DNA of 64,000 nucleotides from Lewinella sp. IMCC34191 (GCF_003390935.1 NZ_QNQZ01000001.1:434001-498000); one strand, 5' to 3'. Shown: positions 24,609-34,758, counted from the stretch's first letter. Numbers and translations are program-made. The notes: a model not told the origin generated them from the letters alone.

Positions 24609-27600
24609 TTAGAAGGAAAGGTCAAGGCCGAAGGTGACGGTCCGCGGGATGGGAATTTCCTGGTCGATCTGGCCGTCGGAGTCGGTCCGCGGATCGCGTT
24701 CCAACCGGTCGTCCTTGGTGAAGATGGCCAGGTTGCTGGCCTGGGCGAACACCCGCACGTTGCCCATCTTGAGGGGGTTGCGGAGCGAGGCCGGCAGGGA
24801 GTAGGACAGCACAACGTCACGGATCGACAGGTAACTGCCGTCGTAGAGGAAGCGGGTCGACCGGGACTGCGAACTGCGGTTGTCGCCCAGAATAAACTGG
24901 GGGGTATCCGTTACGTCACCCGGTTGTTGCCAGCGTCGATTGTAGATGGAGCGGGCCAGGTTTCCGGTGGTGGAGAATCCGCGTTGTCCGTCGGTGTGGG
25001 TATAGCTGGACCACACGTGTAGGATCTGCGAGCCCCAATTGTAATTCAGCTGCACGGCCAGGGACACCCCCTTGAAGCTGAAGGTATTACGCATTCCGCC
25101 GTAGAAACTGGGGTCGGCGGCACCGTGCTCGTACAGTTCGGCGTCGTTGTATTCGGTGGTCGTTTCCGCTTCCGTCTCGTCAATGTACCAACGGGGTTCG
25201 CCGGTTTCGGGGTTTACGTTGGCGTATCCGCGCATGTACCAGGTGTTCCATGGTTGACCCACCGCCCGGTAGTAGGATCCGTCCGCGAAGTCGCCCTCCG
25301 GCAACGCGATAACCTCGTTCCGGTTGCGCGTAATGTTGAAACTGGTCGTCCAGGTAAACCCGTTGCTGGGGCTAAGAACGTTCTGGGTTTCCAGGCTGAC
25401 CTCGATGCCGCGGTTTTCGAGCTCGCCGATGTTGGAGTTGATCTCCGAAACACCGTTCACCCGCGATACCGGACGCTCGAAGAGCAAAGACGAGGTACGG
25501 CGGGAATACAGGTCGACCGTCAGGCTGACCCGGTTGAAGAGACCCAGGTCCATCCCTACGTTAAAGGGTTTGTTGACTTCCCACGTGAGCATGGAATTGG
25601 CCAGCTGATCGAGCAGGATGCCGGGGTTACCCATATAGTCGTCCCCCGTACCGTAGAGCCCGCGGGAGGCAAAGTTGCCAATGCCCGCCTGGTTGCCGTT
25701 TTGTCCGTAGCTGCTGCGCAGCCGCAGTTGATTGATAATCCGGTTCCCGGCCAGGAAATCAAAGCGTTCGAGGTTAATGCCCACGCCGAACGAATAAAAG
25801 TTGGCGTAGCGGTTGTCCGCCCCGAAACGGGAGGATCCGTCGCGGCGGTAGGTCCCGTTGGCGTAGACCAGTCCTTTGTAGTTGTAGTTGCCCATGAAGA
25901 AATAGCCCACCAGGCTGTTGGTGGTCTTCGACTGACCGGCGCCTACCGGATTGGAACCGTTATCCAGCGTTGTCAGGCTGGGGAAAGCGAAGTTTTCACT
26001 GGTGGCTTGGGTGAAGTCGCGATCGAATTGTTGCGCTTCCATCCCCAGGGTCAGATCGATGCCGTGGGCGTCGTTGAATCGTTGACGGTACTTCAGCATG
26101 TTCCGCGCCATCCAGTTGTTGCGCATGTCGTGGTCCGATTCGGCGTATCCGTTACTCGATGCACCGGTGCCGAAATCCGGAATGAAGAAAGTTTCGTCGC
26201 TGCCCCGGATGGAGTTGTAGCTGAAAAACGGCTCGTAGGTCAGTCCATCGATGAAGGGAAGGTCGACCACGGCGCTGATTGATCCGAGCAGGTTGAGGAT
26301 GTTTGACTTTCGCTTGTTGAGTGTGCTCTCCCCGACGGGGTTGTAGCCCGAGTTAATGCCGATGTTATAGGACCCATCTTCTTCGTATACCGGTTCGACG
26401 GGCACGAAGCGGAAAATGGAACGTACGGGGTTCGCGAAGGCGCCAGCGTCGGCAACCGTACGCTGATCGGTGTAGGACAGGCTGGTATTCAGGTTCAGTT
26501 GGAACCAGTCGGTCATATCCGAGGTGAGGTTAAGGCGCGAGCTGTAGCGTTCGAAACCGGTACCGATGATGGTACCGTCGTTGTTCTGGTAGCCGGCACT
26601 CAGGAAATAGCGCGACTGGTCGGTCCCGCCACTGGCCGATACGTTGGCGTTAGTGAAACTGCCCTGCTGGGTGATCGCGTCAAACCAGTCCGTATCGACG
26701 GATGGGTCGTCTATGCGGTCGGCAATGATTTCGTTCGCCTCGGCTACATCGGCCGCATCGCCGGCGTTGATGAGGCCTTCGCGAATCAGCTCGAGGTATT
26801 CCGATGAATTCAGGGGGCGGATTTTGTCGGCGAGGGAGACGTTCGAGAATCCGGACTGGACGTTTACGTCCACGCGGGTGGCGCCGGCTTTACCTTTTTT
26901 GGTCGTGATGACGATGACGCCGTTCGCCCCACGAGATCCGTAGATCGCGGTAGCCGAGGCATCCTTCAGTACCTGAATGTCTTCGATGTCCTGCGGATTC
27001 AGACCGGCCAGGGGAGTGCTCGTCGTACTTTCATTGCCGACGTTGCCGGTAAAGACGGGGATACCATCGATGACGTACAGCGGGCTGGAACTCGCGTTGA
27101 TCGATCCGAGACCGCGAATCTGTACGGACTGGAAGGCACCGGGCTGACCGCTACCCTGGGATACCTGAAGACCGGCTACGTTGCCCGCCAGACTCTCCTG
27201 GAAGTTGGTCCGGGGTACGTTTGCGAAGTTTTCGGGAAGCACTTTAGTGGCGGCGCCGGAAAAGGTACTGAGGTCCTGACTGCCGTATCCGTTATCCACT
27301 ACGACCACCTCCTGCAGCAATTCGGCGGAAGGCGATAATTCGATTTCCAGGTAGGGATTTTGTGATGTAATATCGAAAGTCTGTGAACCGAAGCCGGTGT
27401 AGGAGACGATGAGCGTCGCCTGGTTGCGTGGGATGTCCAGTGTAAACAGGCCGTCAATGTCGGTCACGGTACCGGTGGAGGTACCCTCGATTAAAATGCT
27501 GGCACCTATTACGGAGGTGCCTTCATTGTCCGTGATCAGACCGGATGCGGTAAACTGCGCGTGGCTCACCGCCGAGAGCAATAGGAAGAGGGGAACCAGC

Positions 27601-27629
27601 AGACTGCTGGGTGTTGTTCGAAGTTTCAT
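24609..27629 (-). CDS. SusC/RagA-family TonB-dependent transporter
   Basis: 1006 residues from the ATG at 27629, which starts the signal peptide MKLRTTPSSLL; the open frame runs further upstream but encodes no plausible export signal. Layout: signal, carboxypeptidase-like regulatory domain (about 25-105: GTVTDIDGLFTLDI), TonB-dependent plug (about 120-240: QIRGLGSINASSSPLYVIDGIP, SRGANGVIVITTKKG) and a 22-strand barrel ending LDLSF. Imports an oligomer across the outer membrane with the SusD encoded downstream. The absence of a signaling (STN) extension means sigma/anti-sigma control is not indicated. Confidence 0.95.
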   Translation of the reverse strand: MKLRTTPSSLLVPLFLLLSAVSHAQFTASGLITDNEGTSVIGASILIEGTSTGTVTDIDGLFTLDIPRNQATLIVSYTGFGSQTFDITSQNPYLEIELSPSAELLQEVVVVDNGYGSQDLSTFSGAATKVLPENFANVPRTNFQESLAGNVAGLQVSQGSGQPGAFQSVQIRGLGSINASSSPLYVIDGIPVFTGNVGNESTTSTPLAGLNPQDIEDIQVLKDASATAIYGSRGANGVIVITTKKGKAGATRVDVNVQSGFSNVSLADKIRPLNSSEYLELIREGLINAGDAADVAEANEIIADRIDDPSVDTDWFDAITQQGSFTNANVSASGGTDQSRYFLSAGYQNNDGTIIGTGFERYSSRLNLTSDMTDWFQLNLNTSLSYTDQRTVADAGAFANPVRSIFRFVPVEPVYEEDGSYNIGINSGYNPVGESTLNKRKSNILNLLGSISAVVDLPFIDGLTYEPFFSYNSIRGSDETFFIPDFGTGASSNGYAESDHDMRNNWMARNMLKYRQRFNDAHGIDLTLGMEAQQFDRDFTQATSENFAFPSLTTLDNGSNPVGAGQSKTTNSLVGYFFMGNYNYKGLVYANGTYRRDGSSRFGADNRYANFYSFGVGINLERFDFLAGNRIINQLRLRSSYGQNGNQAGIGNFASRGLYGTGDDYMGNPGILLDQLANSMLTWEVNKPFNVGMDLGLFNRVSLTVDLYSRRTSSLLFERPVSRVNGVSEINSNIGELENRGIEVSLETQNVLSPSNGFTWTTSFNITRNRNEVIALPEGDFADGSYYRAVGQPWNTWYMRGYANVNPETGEPRWYIDETEAETTTEYNDAELYEHGAADPSFYGGMRNTFSFKGVSLAVQLNYNWGSQILHVWSSYTHTDGQRGFSTTGNLARSIYNRRWQQPGDVTDTPQFILGDNRSSQSRSTRFLYDGSYLSIRDVVLSYSLPASLRNPLKMGNVRVFAQASNLAIFTKDDRLERDPRTDSDGQIDQEIPIPRTVTFGLDLSF

Positions 27630-27864
27630 GACTGGCAAGTGATTAGGGGTTACGAAGACTAAAATTGTTCGCGGGGGTGGGGCGAACTCGCTATGGCGGA
27701 AAAGTAGAACACAAAGGGTGCTAACCCATATCTGGGGATGATAAAGCAGGTGTAATTTGGGACGTACTTTGTGAGCGCTAAGCTTTGAGAGAGGAGCGAT
27801 ACACCCAGTAATCAAGCCAGATAAAGGAACATATCTTGTGATCGCTAATCTGATTTTTGGCGGC

Positions 27865-27888
27865 CTCTTTTATCCTGCGCTCCGCCGC
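27865..27888 (-). repeat. Dispersed GGCGGCGGAGCGCAGG repeat, copy D
   Basis: On the minus strand it reads GCGGCGGAGCGCAGGATAAAAGAG, lacking the first G of the core. It lies in the 293-base gap between the divergent susC and uvrC starts, 35 bases before the uvrC ATG. The remainder of that gap (27630-27864) holds no recognisable element. Confidence 0.75.
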
Positions 27889-27922
27889 AAAAACGTTTTG
27901 CCGGGCAAGCCGTTATTGCAGC

Positions 27923-29761
27923 ATGAAGACGGAAGATTTCAAGCGTATCGCCGACACCGTACCGCGCCAGCCGGGCGTGTACCGCTTCATCGACGCCGAA
28001 GACCGCATTCTGTACGTGGGGAAAGCCAAGATTTTGCGCAATCGGGTGGCCAGCTACTTCGGAGACCGTAAAGACCGCCTCAATCGGACCCGGGTGATGG
28101 TGAAGAACGCCGCCCGTCTGGAGTTCACCATCGTGGAAACCGAGGCCGATGCCCTGCTACTGGAAAACGCGCTGATCAAGACGCACCAACCGCGGTATAA
28201 CGTCAACCTGAAGGACGATAAGAACTACAGCTACATCTGCATCAAGAACGAGCGTTTTCCACGCGTCTTCATCACCCGGCAGGTGCGGCGAGACGGGAGC
28301 TATTACTTCGGTCCGTACACCAGCAAGGGGCGGCTGAAGATCATCTTGGACCTGGTCAAAACGCTCTTCCCCCTGCGCACCTGCAACCTGAATCTGAGCC
28401 CGGAGAACATTGCCGAGGGGAAGTTCAAGGTGTGCCTGGAATACCACATCAAGAATTGCGAAGGCCCCTGCGTCGGCGAAGAAAGCGAGGAGTCCTACAA
28501 CGAGAAGATCGAGCAGGTCAAGAATATCCTGAAGGGCAACTTCGCGGAGGTGAAGCGGCACTTCCAGGCGGAGATGGAAGAACTGGCCGAGAATCTCGAG
28601 TTCGAGCGGGCGCAGCAGATCGCCGATAAACTGAAGGCCTTCGAAAAGTACCAGAGTAAGTCGACCATCGTCAGCACCAGCATCCGCGACCTGGACGTCT
28701 TCGGGCTGGCCATGGACGAAAAAGAGGCCTACCTCAACTACATCAAGATCGTTAACGGGGCCGTCATCCACACCCACACCCAGGAGATCGAGATGAACCT
28801 GGACGACGACGAGGAAAGTCTGCTCAGCTACGCCATCCCCGAGCTGCGGGAGCGCTTCAACAGCATCGCGCCGGAGATCATCCTGGCCCACGAGCTGGAT
28901 TTGAGTGGTATTGAAGCCACCGTGACCGTCCCGAAAATCGGCGACAAGAAAAAACTGCTCGAACTAAGCGAGAAGAACGCCAAGTACATGCTCCTACAGC
29001 GAAAGAAGGCTCGCATCAGCCACGCCAACCGGCAGACGCCCGCCGAGCGCATTTTGAAGCAAATGCAGAGCGATCTACAGATGGACGAGTTGCCGATGCA
29101 CATCGAATGTTTCGATAACTCGAATATTCAGGGGAGCAATCCCGCCAGCGCCTGCGTGGTCTTTAAAAATGCAAAGCCGAGCAAGAAGGACTACCGCCAC
29201 TATAACATCAAGACGGTGGTGGGCCCGGACGACTTCGCGAGCATGAAGGAGGTCGTCCACCGGCGCTACCGCCGCCTAATGGATGAGGGAGAGCCGCTGC
29301 CGCAGTTAGTTATTATCGACGGCGGCAAGGGCCAGCTGAGCCACGCCATGGAGAGCATCGACCTGCTCGGGCTGCGTGGGAAGATGACGGTGGTCGGCAT
29401 CGCCAAACGCCTCGAGGAGATCTACTTCCCGGACGACCCGGTGCCCCTCCACATCAACAAAAAATCCGAGTCGCTCCGCATCATTCAGCAGGCGCGCGAC
29501 GAGGCCCACCGCTTCAGTCTGCGCCACCACCGCAACAAGCGCAGCAAGGGCATGATCCAGACCGAGCTGACGAACATACCCGGAGTGGGGGAGAAGACCG
29601 TCCAAAAACTCATCAGCCACTTCGGAAGCACCAAAAAGGTCAAGAACGCCCTGGCCAGCGAGATTGCGGAGGTCACCAACCTGAGCACGGCCAAGAAGGT
29701 GCTGGATTACTTCCGGCGGCAGGAGGTAGCGGCTGGGGAGGTGCCTAAGGATCGGGGGTAG
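27923..29761 (+). CDS. uvrC: Excinuclease ABC subunit C (UvrC)
   Basis: 612 residues from the ATG at 27923; upstream codons in the same frame encode unrelated sequence and a repeat. N-terminal GIY-YIG nuclease (about 10-90: GVYRFIDAEDRILYVGKAK), UVR/UvrB-binding motif (about 200-235), the UvrC RNase H-like nuclease domain with ECFDNSNIQG and VIDGGKGQLSHA, and C-terminal helix-hairpin-helix (NIPGVGEKT). Length and domain order are those of full UvrC. It makes the dual incision in nucleotide excision repair together with UvrA and UvrB, which are not in the window. Lys/Glu-rich composition and regular codon use suggest steady expression. Confidence 0.97.
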   Translation: MKTEDFKRIADTVPRQPGVYRFIDAEDRILYVGKAKILRNRVASYFGDRKDRLNRTRVMVKNAARLEFTIVETEADALLLENALIKTHQPRYNVNLKDDKNYSYICIKNERFPRVFITRQVRRDGSYYFGPYTSKGRLKIILDLVKTLFPLRTCNLNLSPENIAEGKFKVCLEYHIKNCEGPCVGEESEESYNEKIEQVKNILKGNFAEVKRHFQAEMEELAENLEFERAQQIADKLKAFEKYQSKSTIVSTSIRDLDVFGLAMDEKEAYLNYIKIVNGAVIHTHTQEIEMNLDDDEESLLSYAIPELRERFNSIAPEIILAHELDLSGIEATVTVPKIGDKKKLLELSEKNAKYMLLQRKKARISHANRQTPAERILKQMQSDLQMDELPMHIECFDNSNIQGSNPASACVVFKNAKPSKKDYRHYNIKTVVGPDDFASMKEVVHRRYRRLMDEGEPLPQLVIIDGGKGQLSHAMESIDLLGLRGKMTVVGIAKRLEEIYFPDDPVPLHINKKSESLRIIQQARDEAHRFSLRHHRNKRSKGMIQTELTNIPGVGEKTVQKLISHFGSTKKVKNALASEIAEVTNLSTAKKVLDYFRRQEVAAGEVPKDRG

Positions 29762-29762
29762 G

Positions 29763-29868
29763 TTTTAGGGGATAGGGGATAGGTTATAGGGGAAAGGGTG
29801 GCGCCAGGTTGCCTACGATCTACCTGCTATATCCTATATCCTATTCCCTACCCACTACCCCCTAAAGC
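29763..29868. repeat. Imperfect inverted repeat built from TAGGGGATA-type units
   Basis: The left part TTTAGGGGATAGGGGATAGG and TTATAGGGG is mirrored by CTATATCCTATATCCTATTC and CCACTACCCCCTAAA on the right, around a short GC-rich centre. It fills the gap between the convergent uvrC and DASS genes and runs into the end of the latter. It could fold into a long hairpin serving as a bidirectional terminator, or be a remnant of a tandem microsatellite folded back. Confidence 0.65.
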
Positions 29869-31340
29869 GCATCCTCCAGCCGTACCGGGAAGGTGAACGG
29901 ATCGAAGCCCCACAGCCAGGGCAGGAGGAAGTATACGAAGAGCAGGATGACCACGATCGAGGCCACGTTCATCCAGATACCGCGGCGGACCATGTCGGGA
30001 ATGCGCAGGTAGCCCGAGCCGAAAACTACGGCGTTCGGTGGGGTGGCGACCGGGAGCATGAACGCGCAGGAGGCGGCGACCGTGGCCCCGACCAGAAGTA
30101 TATACGGGTGCACGTTCAGCGTCAGGGCCATTGGCGCTAGGACGGGCAGCAGCATCGCGGTAGTGGCCAGGTTCGAGGTGATTTCCGTGAGGAAGTTCAC
30201 GCTGGCCACGATGATGAGCAGGAGGACGAAAAGGCTCATCCCGTCCAGCAGGGCGAGGCGGCCGGCGATCCAGGCGGCGAGGCCGCTGGTCTCGAAGCCG
30301 GAGGCCAGGGCGAGTCCGCCGCCGAACAGCAGAATAATCCCCCAGGGAAGTTGCACCGCTTCTTCCCAGGTGATCAGCATCCGCTCGCGATTCTTGGTGG
30401 GAAGTAGAAAGAGCACGAGGCCGGCGGCAATGGCGATGATCGTATCGTCCAGCGCGGGCAGGAAGCGGGTAAGGATAAGGGAACGGAGGATCCAAAGGAG
30501 CGCGGTGGTGACGAAGACCACCAGCACGATCCGTTCCTCGTAGCGTACCGGGCCAAGCTCCCGCAGCAAGCGCCGTACCTCTTCCCGACCACCGGGGAAA
30601 TCGCCGCGCTTAAATGGGAAAGCGATGCGCGTCAGGTAGAACCAGCAGATGAAGAGCAAGGTAGCGGATACCGGTACCCCGAATTTCAGCCACTGCGCGA
30701 AGGTGATCTCCACGCCGAAGGTTTCCTCGACCACCCCGGCCAGTACCAAATTGGGGGGCGTGCCGATCAGGGAAGCGATGCCGCCGATGGAGGCGGAATA
30801 AGCGATGGCCAGCATCAGGCTCTTCCCGAAGCGCTGGTTCTCGTCTTCCTCCGTCGCGGGGTTGTCGCGCAGCTGGGTCACGATGGCCAGGCCGATCGGA
30901 AGCATCATCACCGAGGTAGCCGTATTGGAGATCCACATGGACAGCAGCGCCGTAGCCAGCATGAAGCCCAGGATGATGCGGGAGATGCTGGTCCCGGAGA
31001 GATTGATGATATTGAGCGCGATGCGTCGGTGCAGGTTCCACCGCTCGATGCCGATGGCCAGGATGAAGCCGCCGAGGTAGAGGAAAACGTATTTGTGTCC
31101 GTAGGCCGAGGCCGTTTCTTCCAGGCCTCCGGCGCCCGTGAGGGGAAAAAGTACGAGGGGAAGTAAGGCCGTCGCGCTGATCGGGATGACCTCGAAGATC
31201 CACCAGATGGCCACCCACATGGTGCAGGCCAGCACCGCGTTCGCCTCCGCGCTCAGATCGGCCGGGTGGTAGAACATGCGGACCAGCACGAAAGCCAGCG
31301 GGCCAGCGAGCAGGGCAAGCGTTTTTGGGAAATCCTTCAT
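29862..31340 (-). CDS. DASS/SLC13-family sodium:dicarboxylate (anion) symporter
   Basis: 492 residues from the ATG at 31340 (an ATG 18 bases upstream is possible). About 12 membrane segments in two inverted repeats. The two substrate/sodium-binding Ser-Asn-Thr-type motifs are visible: SNTATSVMMLP near 140 and TSNLATTAMLLP near 400, plus GTPPNLVL near 205. The family moves succinate, fumarate, malate, citrate or sulfate with sodium; the exact anion cannot be deduced. It is divergent from the GH13 gene with 166 bases between, and convergent with uvrC across an inverted repeat. Confidence 0.9.
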   Translation of the reverse strand: MKDFPKTLALLAGPLAFVLVRMFYHPADLSAEANAVLACTMWVAIWWIFEVIPISATALLPLVLFPLTGAGGLEETASAYGHKYVFLYLGGFILAIGIERWNLHRRIALNIINLSGTSISRIILGFMLATALLSMWISNTATSVMMLPIGLAIVTQLRDNPATEEDENQRFGKSLMLAIAYSASIGGIASLIGTPPNLVLAGVVEETFGVEITFAQWLKFGVPVSATLLFICWFYLTRIAFPFKRGDFPGGREEVRRLLRELGPVRYEERIVLVVFVTTALLWILRSLILTRFLPALDDTIIAIAAGLVLFLLPTKNRERMLITWEEAVQLPWGIILLFGGGLALASGFETSGLAAWIAGRLALLDGMSLFVLLLIIVASVNFLTEITSNLATTAMLLPVLAPMALTLNVHPYILLVGATVAASCAFMLPVATPPNAVVFGSGYLRIPDMVRRGIWMNVASIVVILLFVYFLLPWLWGFDPFTFPVRLEDAL

Positions 31341-31398
31341 GGCGGTGAGTCTCCGCACAAGAAACGAAACGGCGGGCTTACCGCTATGCCGCGCTTTG

Positions 31399-31425
31399 GG
31401 CGGCGGAGCGCAGGTAAAGAGCAGT
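31399..31425 (+). repeat. Dispersed GGCGGCGGAGCGCAGG repeat, copy B
   Basis: GGCGGCGGAGCGCAGG (31399-31414) followed by TAAAGAGCAGT. The 27 bases match copy C (49709-49735) with three mismatches. It lies in the gap between the divergent DASS and GH13 genes. Confidence 0.78.
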
Positions 31426-31506
31426 CGATTATCCGGCGGGTTTTTTAACGTCCCAAACCCTTATCAATCCGGAACACGTGCTTCTCAGCAGCGGTTATAT
31501 ACCTTA

Positions 31507-33324
31507 ATGATAGCAACAGCAAAGGCACCCCTGGGTGCCACCATTCTGGACGATGCCGTCCACTTCAGCATCTGGGCACCCCACGCTAAATCCGTCGCCG
31601 TCACCGGCGATTTCAACAAATGGAAAAAGAAGGGCACCCCCCTGGAGCTCGCCGATGATGGCTCCGGAGAGTGGTCCGGTCTCGTTTCCGGCGTTAAGCC
31701 CGGCAGCGAATATCAGTTCGTCATCGTCGGTGCGGACGGAGAAACCCGCCAGCGGACCGACCCCCGCGCCCGCCGCGTCACTAACTCGGTAGGAAACTCT
31801 ATCGTCTACGCGAATGACTTTGACTGGGAGGATGATGAGTTCACCATGCCCGGCTGGAACGAGCTGGTGATCTATGAACTGCACGTCGGCACCTTCAACG
31901 TGAAGGAAGAGGGACGGCCCGGCACGTTCGACTCGGTCATCGAGCGACTTGACTTTTTAGTAGACCTGGGCATAAACTGCATCCACGTCATGCCGGTCTG
32001 CGAGTTTGCCGGCGACTTCAGCTGGGGCTATAACCCCGCCCATCCTTTCGCGGTAGAGGAAGCCTACGGCGGTCCCGATGGCCTGAAACGGCTGGTGAAG
32101 GCCGCACACGAGCAGGGCATCGCCATCGTACTTGACGTTGTTTACAATCACTTCGGCCCCAGCGACCTAGCCCTCTGGCAGATCGATGGCTGGAGCGAAA
32201 ACGATAAAGGCGGTATCTACTTCTACAACGACTGGCGCAGCAGCACCCCCTGGGGCGATACGCGTCCGGACTACGGCCGCGAAGAAGTCCGCAATTACCT
32301 CCACGACAACGCCATGATGTGGTTGGAGGAGTTCCGCTGTGACGGACTTCGGATGGATATGATTCCCTACATGCGCCACGTGAGCGGGGGAGAGGGCGAC
32401 GACGACCGGCTGGAGGAAGGCTACAGCCTGCTGCGTTGGATCAACTCTTCCATCCGCGAGAAATACCCCCAGAAAATTACGGTCGCCGAAGACCTGCACG
32501 GCAACGCTTTCGTTACCGACGCGCCGGAAGACGGCGGATGCGGCTTCGGTACGCAGTGGGACGGTGATTTCGTCCACCCCGTTCGGGAAGCCATCATTAC
32601 CGGGGAGGACAGCCATCGCAGCATGGAATCCCTGCAGCACGCCCTCCTTCGCCGGTACTCCGGAGACGCTTTCAGCCGGACAGTCTACACCGAGAGTCAC
32701 GATGAGGTCTCCAACGGCCGGGCCCGTGTAGTCGAGGAGATCGCCGGTGAGGACGAAAAAGTGAACAACTACTACAGCGTAAAGCGGGCCGCTCTGGGTG
32801 CAGCAATGACCCTGACCGCACCCGGCGTCCCGATGCTTTTCCAGGGACAGGCCTTGCTCGAGGATAAATGGTTCAGCGATCAGGATCCGCTGGACTGGAC
32901 CCGACTCAAGAAATTCGGGGGCATGCGCGATATGTACCGCGACCTCATCCATAAGCGCCGTAACCTGGAAGGGAACACGCGCGGTCTACAGGGGCAACAC
33001 ACCCAGGTACTTATGGCTGACGACCAGGATAAGGTGCTCGCATACTTGCGTTGGTACGACGATCCTGCCCTCGACGGCGTGCTGGTCGTGCTCAACTTCA
33101 GCAACACCACCTTTGACGGTTACGCCATCGGCGTCGACGCACCCAGCCGCTTCAAACTGGTCTTCAACAGCGATTGGTCCGGCTACAGCGACCACAATGT
33201 CGATGCGCCCACCTACGAGGATATCTCGACCGAGACCGTCGGACAGGATGGCCACGATAATCGGATCGTGATCAACCTGGGGCCTTACGGCGCTTATATC
33301 CTAGCCCTAAACGCAGCGGATTAG
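31507..33324 (+). CDS. GH13 alpha-glucan enzyme with N-terminal CBM48-like domain
   Basis: 605 residues from the ATG at 31507; the frame is open further upstream but crosses the divergent promoter region and a repeat. CBM48/E-set domain (about 1-95: FSIWAPHAKSVAVTGDFN), GH13 barrel with DVVYNHFG, nucleophile D284 in GLRMDM, acid/base E328 in VAEDLHG and D399 in ESHDE, then a C-terminal beta domain. The layout is that of branching enzymes or maltooligosyltrehalose trehalohydrolases (GH13 subfamilies 8-10); no trehalose partner (TreY) or glycogen gene is next to it, so the exact activity is open. No signal peptide; cytoplasmic. Confidence 0.88.
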   Translation: MIATAKAPLGATILDDAVHFSIWAPHAKSVAVTGDFNKWKKKGTPLELADDGSGEWSGLVSGVKPGSEYQFVIVGADGETRQRTDPRARRVTNSVGNSIVYANDFDWEDDEFTMPGWNELVIYELHVGTFNVKEEGRPGTFDSVIERLDFLVDLGINCIHVMPVCEFAGDFSWGYNPAHPFAVEEAYGGPDGLKRLVKAAHEQGIAIVLDVVYNHFGPSDLALWQIDGWSENDKGGIYFYNDWRSSTPWGDTRPDYGREEVRNYLHDNAMMWLEEFRCDGLRMDMIPYMRHVSGGEGDDDRLEEGYSLLRWINSSIREKYPQKITVAEDLHGNAFVTDAPEDGGCGFGTQWDGDFVHPVREAIITGEDSHRSMESLQHALLRRYSGDAFSRTVYTESHDEVSNGRARVVEEIAGEDEKVNNYYSVKRAALGAAMTLTAPGVPMLFQGQALLEDKWFSDQDPLDWTRLKKFGGMRDMYRDLIHKRRNLEGNTRGLQGQHTQVLMADDQDKVLAYLRWYDDPALDGVLVVLNFSNTTFDGYAIGVDAPSRFKLVFNSDWSGYSDHNVDAPTYEDISTETVGQDGHDNRIVINLGPYGAYILALNAAD

Positions 33325-33327
33325 GCT

Positions 33328-34758
33328 TTATTCGCGCAGCCACTCTAAGGCATTTTTCAACGGCCGGTCGCTGACCACGTCGGGTGGTATCGCCCGGCCA
33401 TATAGATGTTTGTCGCGGTCGGCGTATACGGATACCGTAAGGTTGATGATGGCTCCGTCCGGCAGGTGAAACTGGCCGTTGCTAGTTGAATAACCTCCGG
33501 TGGGTTGGCCAAAGCTGCGGCAATTGGCCAGCCCGCGAAAGGCTACCGTCACTACCTCGCCCGAACTGGTGGTATTCGGACCGGTGAGTACGGCGATTTT
33601 TGGCGTGTCCACTGGCTTGACTTCGTCTTCGACGCTGACTCGGGCTACGGAATCCAGGTAGCTGGTTCCCGCGCGGTACGACCAAGGCTCCGCCAGGTCG
33701 TCACCCGGCTTAATAAAATATCCACAGATGCCTTCTCCCAACAGCGGACCGACGCCGGCCAGCATGGGCCAGCAGTTGCCCCCGGTGTTCTCGCGGAGAT
33801 CTACTACCCACCCCTTGAGGCCGGGTCGATCGAGTTGACGAATAACCGATTGGAGTGCGGAAGCGTAATACCCGAGCGTAGGTTCGTGGCCGCTATTTAT
33901 GAAGGGGACGGTCAGGTAGGCAACGTCCTCATCAATCCAATGCCCTTCACTGACTACGATGGAGGTATCGGGCCGGATATCCGATTCCTGAGCCGGGTCG
34001 CCCGATGACCAACGGCTGGCCGTAGCGGGGTCCAGTAGGAAAGAATGCGGATTAATCTCCCGAAGGGCCCATTGCAGGATGGGATAGATGTCGGCCGTAA
34101 GCCGAGCATTTACGGTGAAGCCGACCACGCGTTCGTACAATATAGCCCAATCTATATCTTCCTTTCCCAGCGCGTTTTCCGAGACAATGTCAAAAAAAGT
34201 GTCCAGGTAAGTTCGGATGGTGTCCGGCGGAGCAAGTTGGGGCGGAATCAAATCTATAGACACTTCACCAAAGTTGGCTGTCCCCTCTCCGATAAGGAAG
34301 CAACCGATGCGAACCGAATCCATGCCCGCGGAAGCGAGAAATCGGATGGAGACTTCCTGCCAATCCGTCTGTCCGGTCAAGCCAGGACTGGCGACGTAGT
34401 TGATCGATAGATTGCTATCCGACTTCCCATAGGCGTAAAGGAAAGCACCCTGGCCGCGTACCTCTTCGGTGCGAATCCGCGCGTTGATTTCATAAACTCC
34501 CGTTTCTTCCGCATTTACGGGGAGTTCCCGGTATACTCCACCGCTGCCGTAACCGGTAAAGGGGGAGCTAATGCGGATGACCGTGCCCCCCGAATCGGGG
34601 TCCCGGACCGCGAAAGTTGAATCGATGAGGCGGTTAGCGGTCCAGGTTGCGGCGGGAAAATCGGATATGGTCGACGTCGATGTCGATGGCGATTGAGCCA
34701 AAAGCATGCCCATTGAACAACCGAATAGTAAGATCAAGACGCAACGTACACGAGCCAT
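33328..34758 (-). CDS. S41-family (C-terminal processing type) peptidase
   Basis: 476 residues. Signal peptide (about 1-22, ending LLAQ); an N-terminal jelly-roll-like region (about 30-165), a helical linker, then the S41 core with GWVVDLRENTGGN and the serine motif NTTSSGEVV, ending GGYSTSNGQFHLPDGA. The catalytic Ser sits in TSSGE as in tail-specific proteases. No PDZ domain is obvious, so it is more like the tricorn/CtpA-like exported S41 proteins of Bacteroidota than classic Prc. The substrate is unknown. It converges with GH13 (3-base gap) and diverges from the deformylase. Confidence 0.85.
   Translation of the reverse strand: MARVRCVLILLFGCSMGMLLAQSPSTSTSTISDFPAATWTANRLIDSTFAVRDPDSGGTVIRISSPFTGYGSGGVYRELPVNAEETGVYEINARIRTEEVRGQGAFLYAYGKSDSNLSINYVASPGLTGQTDWQEVSIRFLASAGMDSVRIGCFLIGEGTANFGEVSIDLIPPQLAPPDTIRTYLDTFFDIVSENALGKEDIDWAILYERVVGFTVNARLTADIYPILQWALREINPHSFLLDPATASRWSSGDPAQESDIRPDTSIVVSEGHWIDEDVAYLTVPFINSGHEPTLGYYASALQSVIRQLDRPGLKGWVVDLRENTGGNCWPMLAGVGPLLGEGICGYFIKPGDDLAEPWSYRAGTSYLDSVARVSVEDEVKPVDTPKIAVLTGPNTTSSGEVVTVAFRGLANCRSFGQPTGGYSTSNGQFHLPDGAIINLTVSVYADRDKHLYGRAIPPDVVSDRPLKNALEWLRE

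Noticed and set aside
25125-26282. A 385-codon plus-strand open frame inside the first susC
   Set aside because: Antisense to a clear TonB-dependent barrel, valine-rich composition without domains; a codon-bias shadow.
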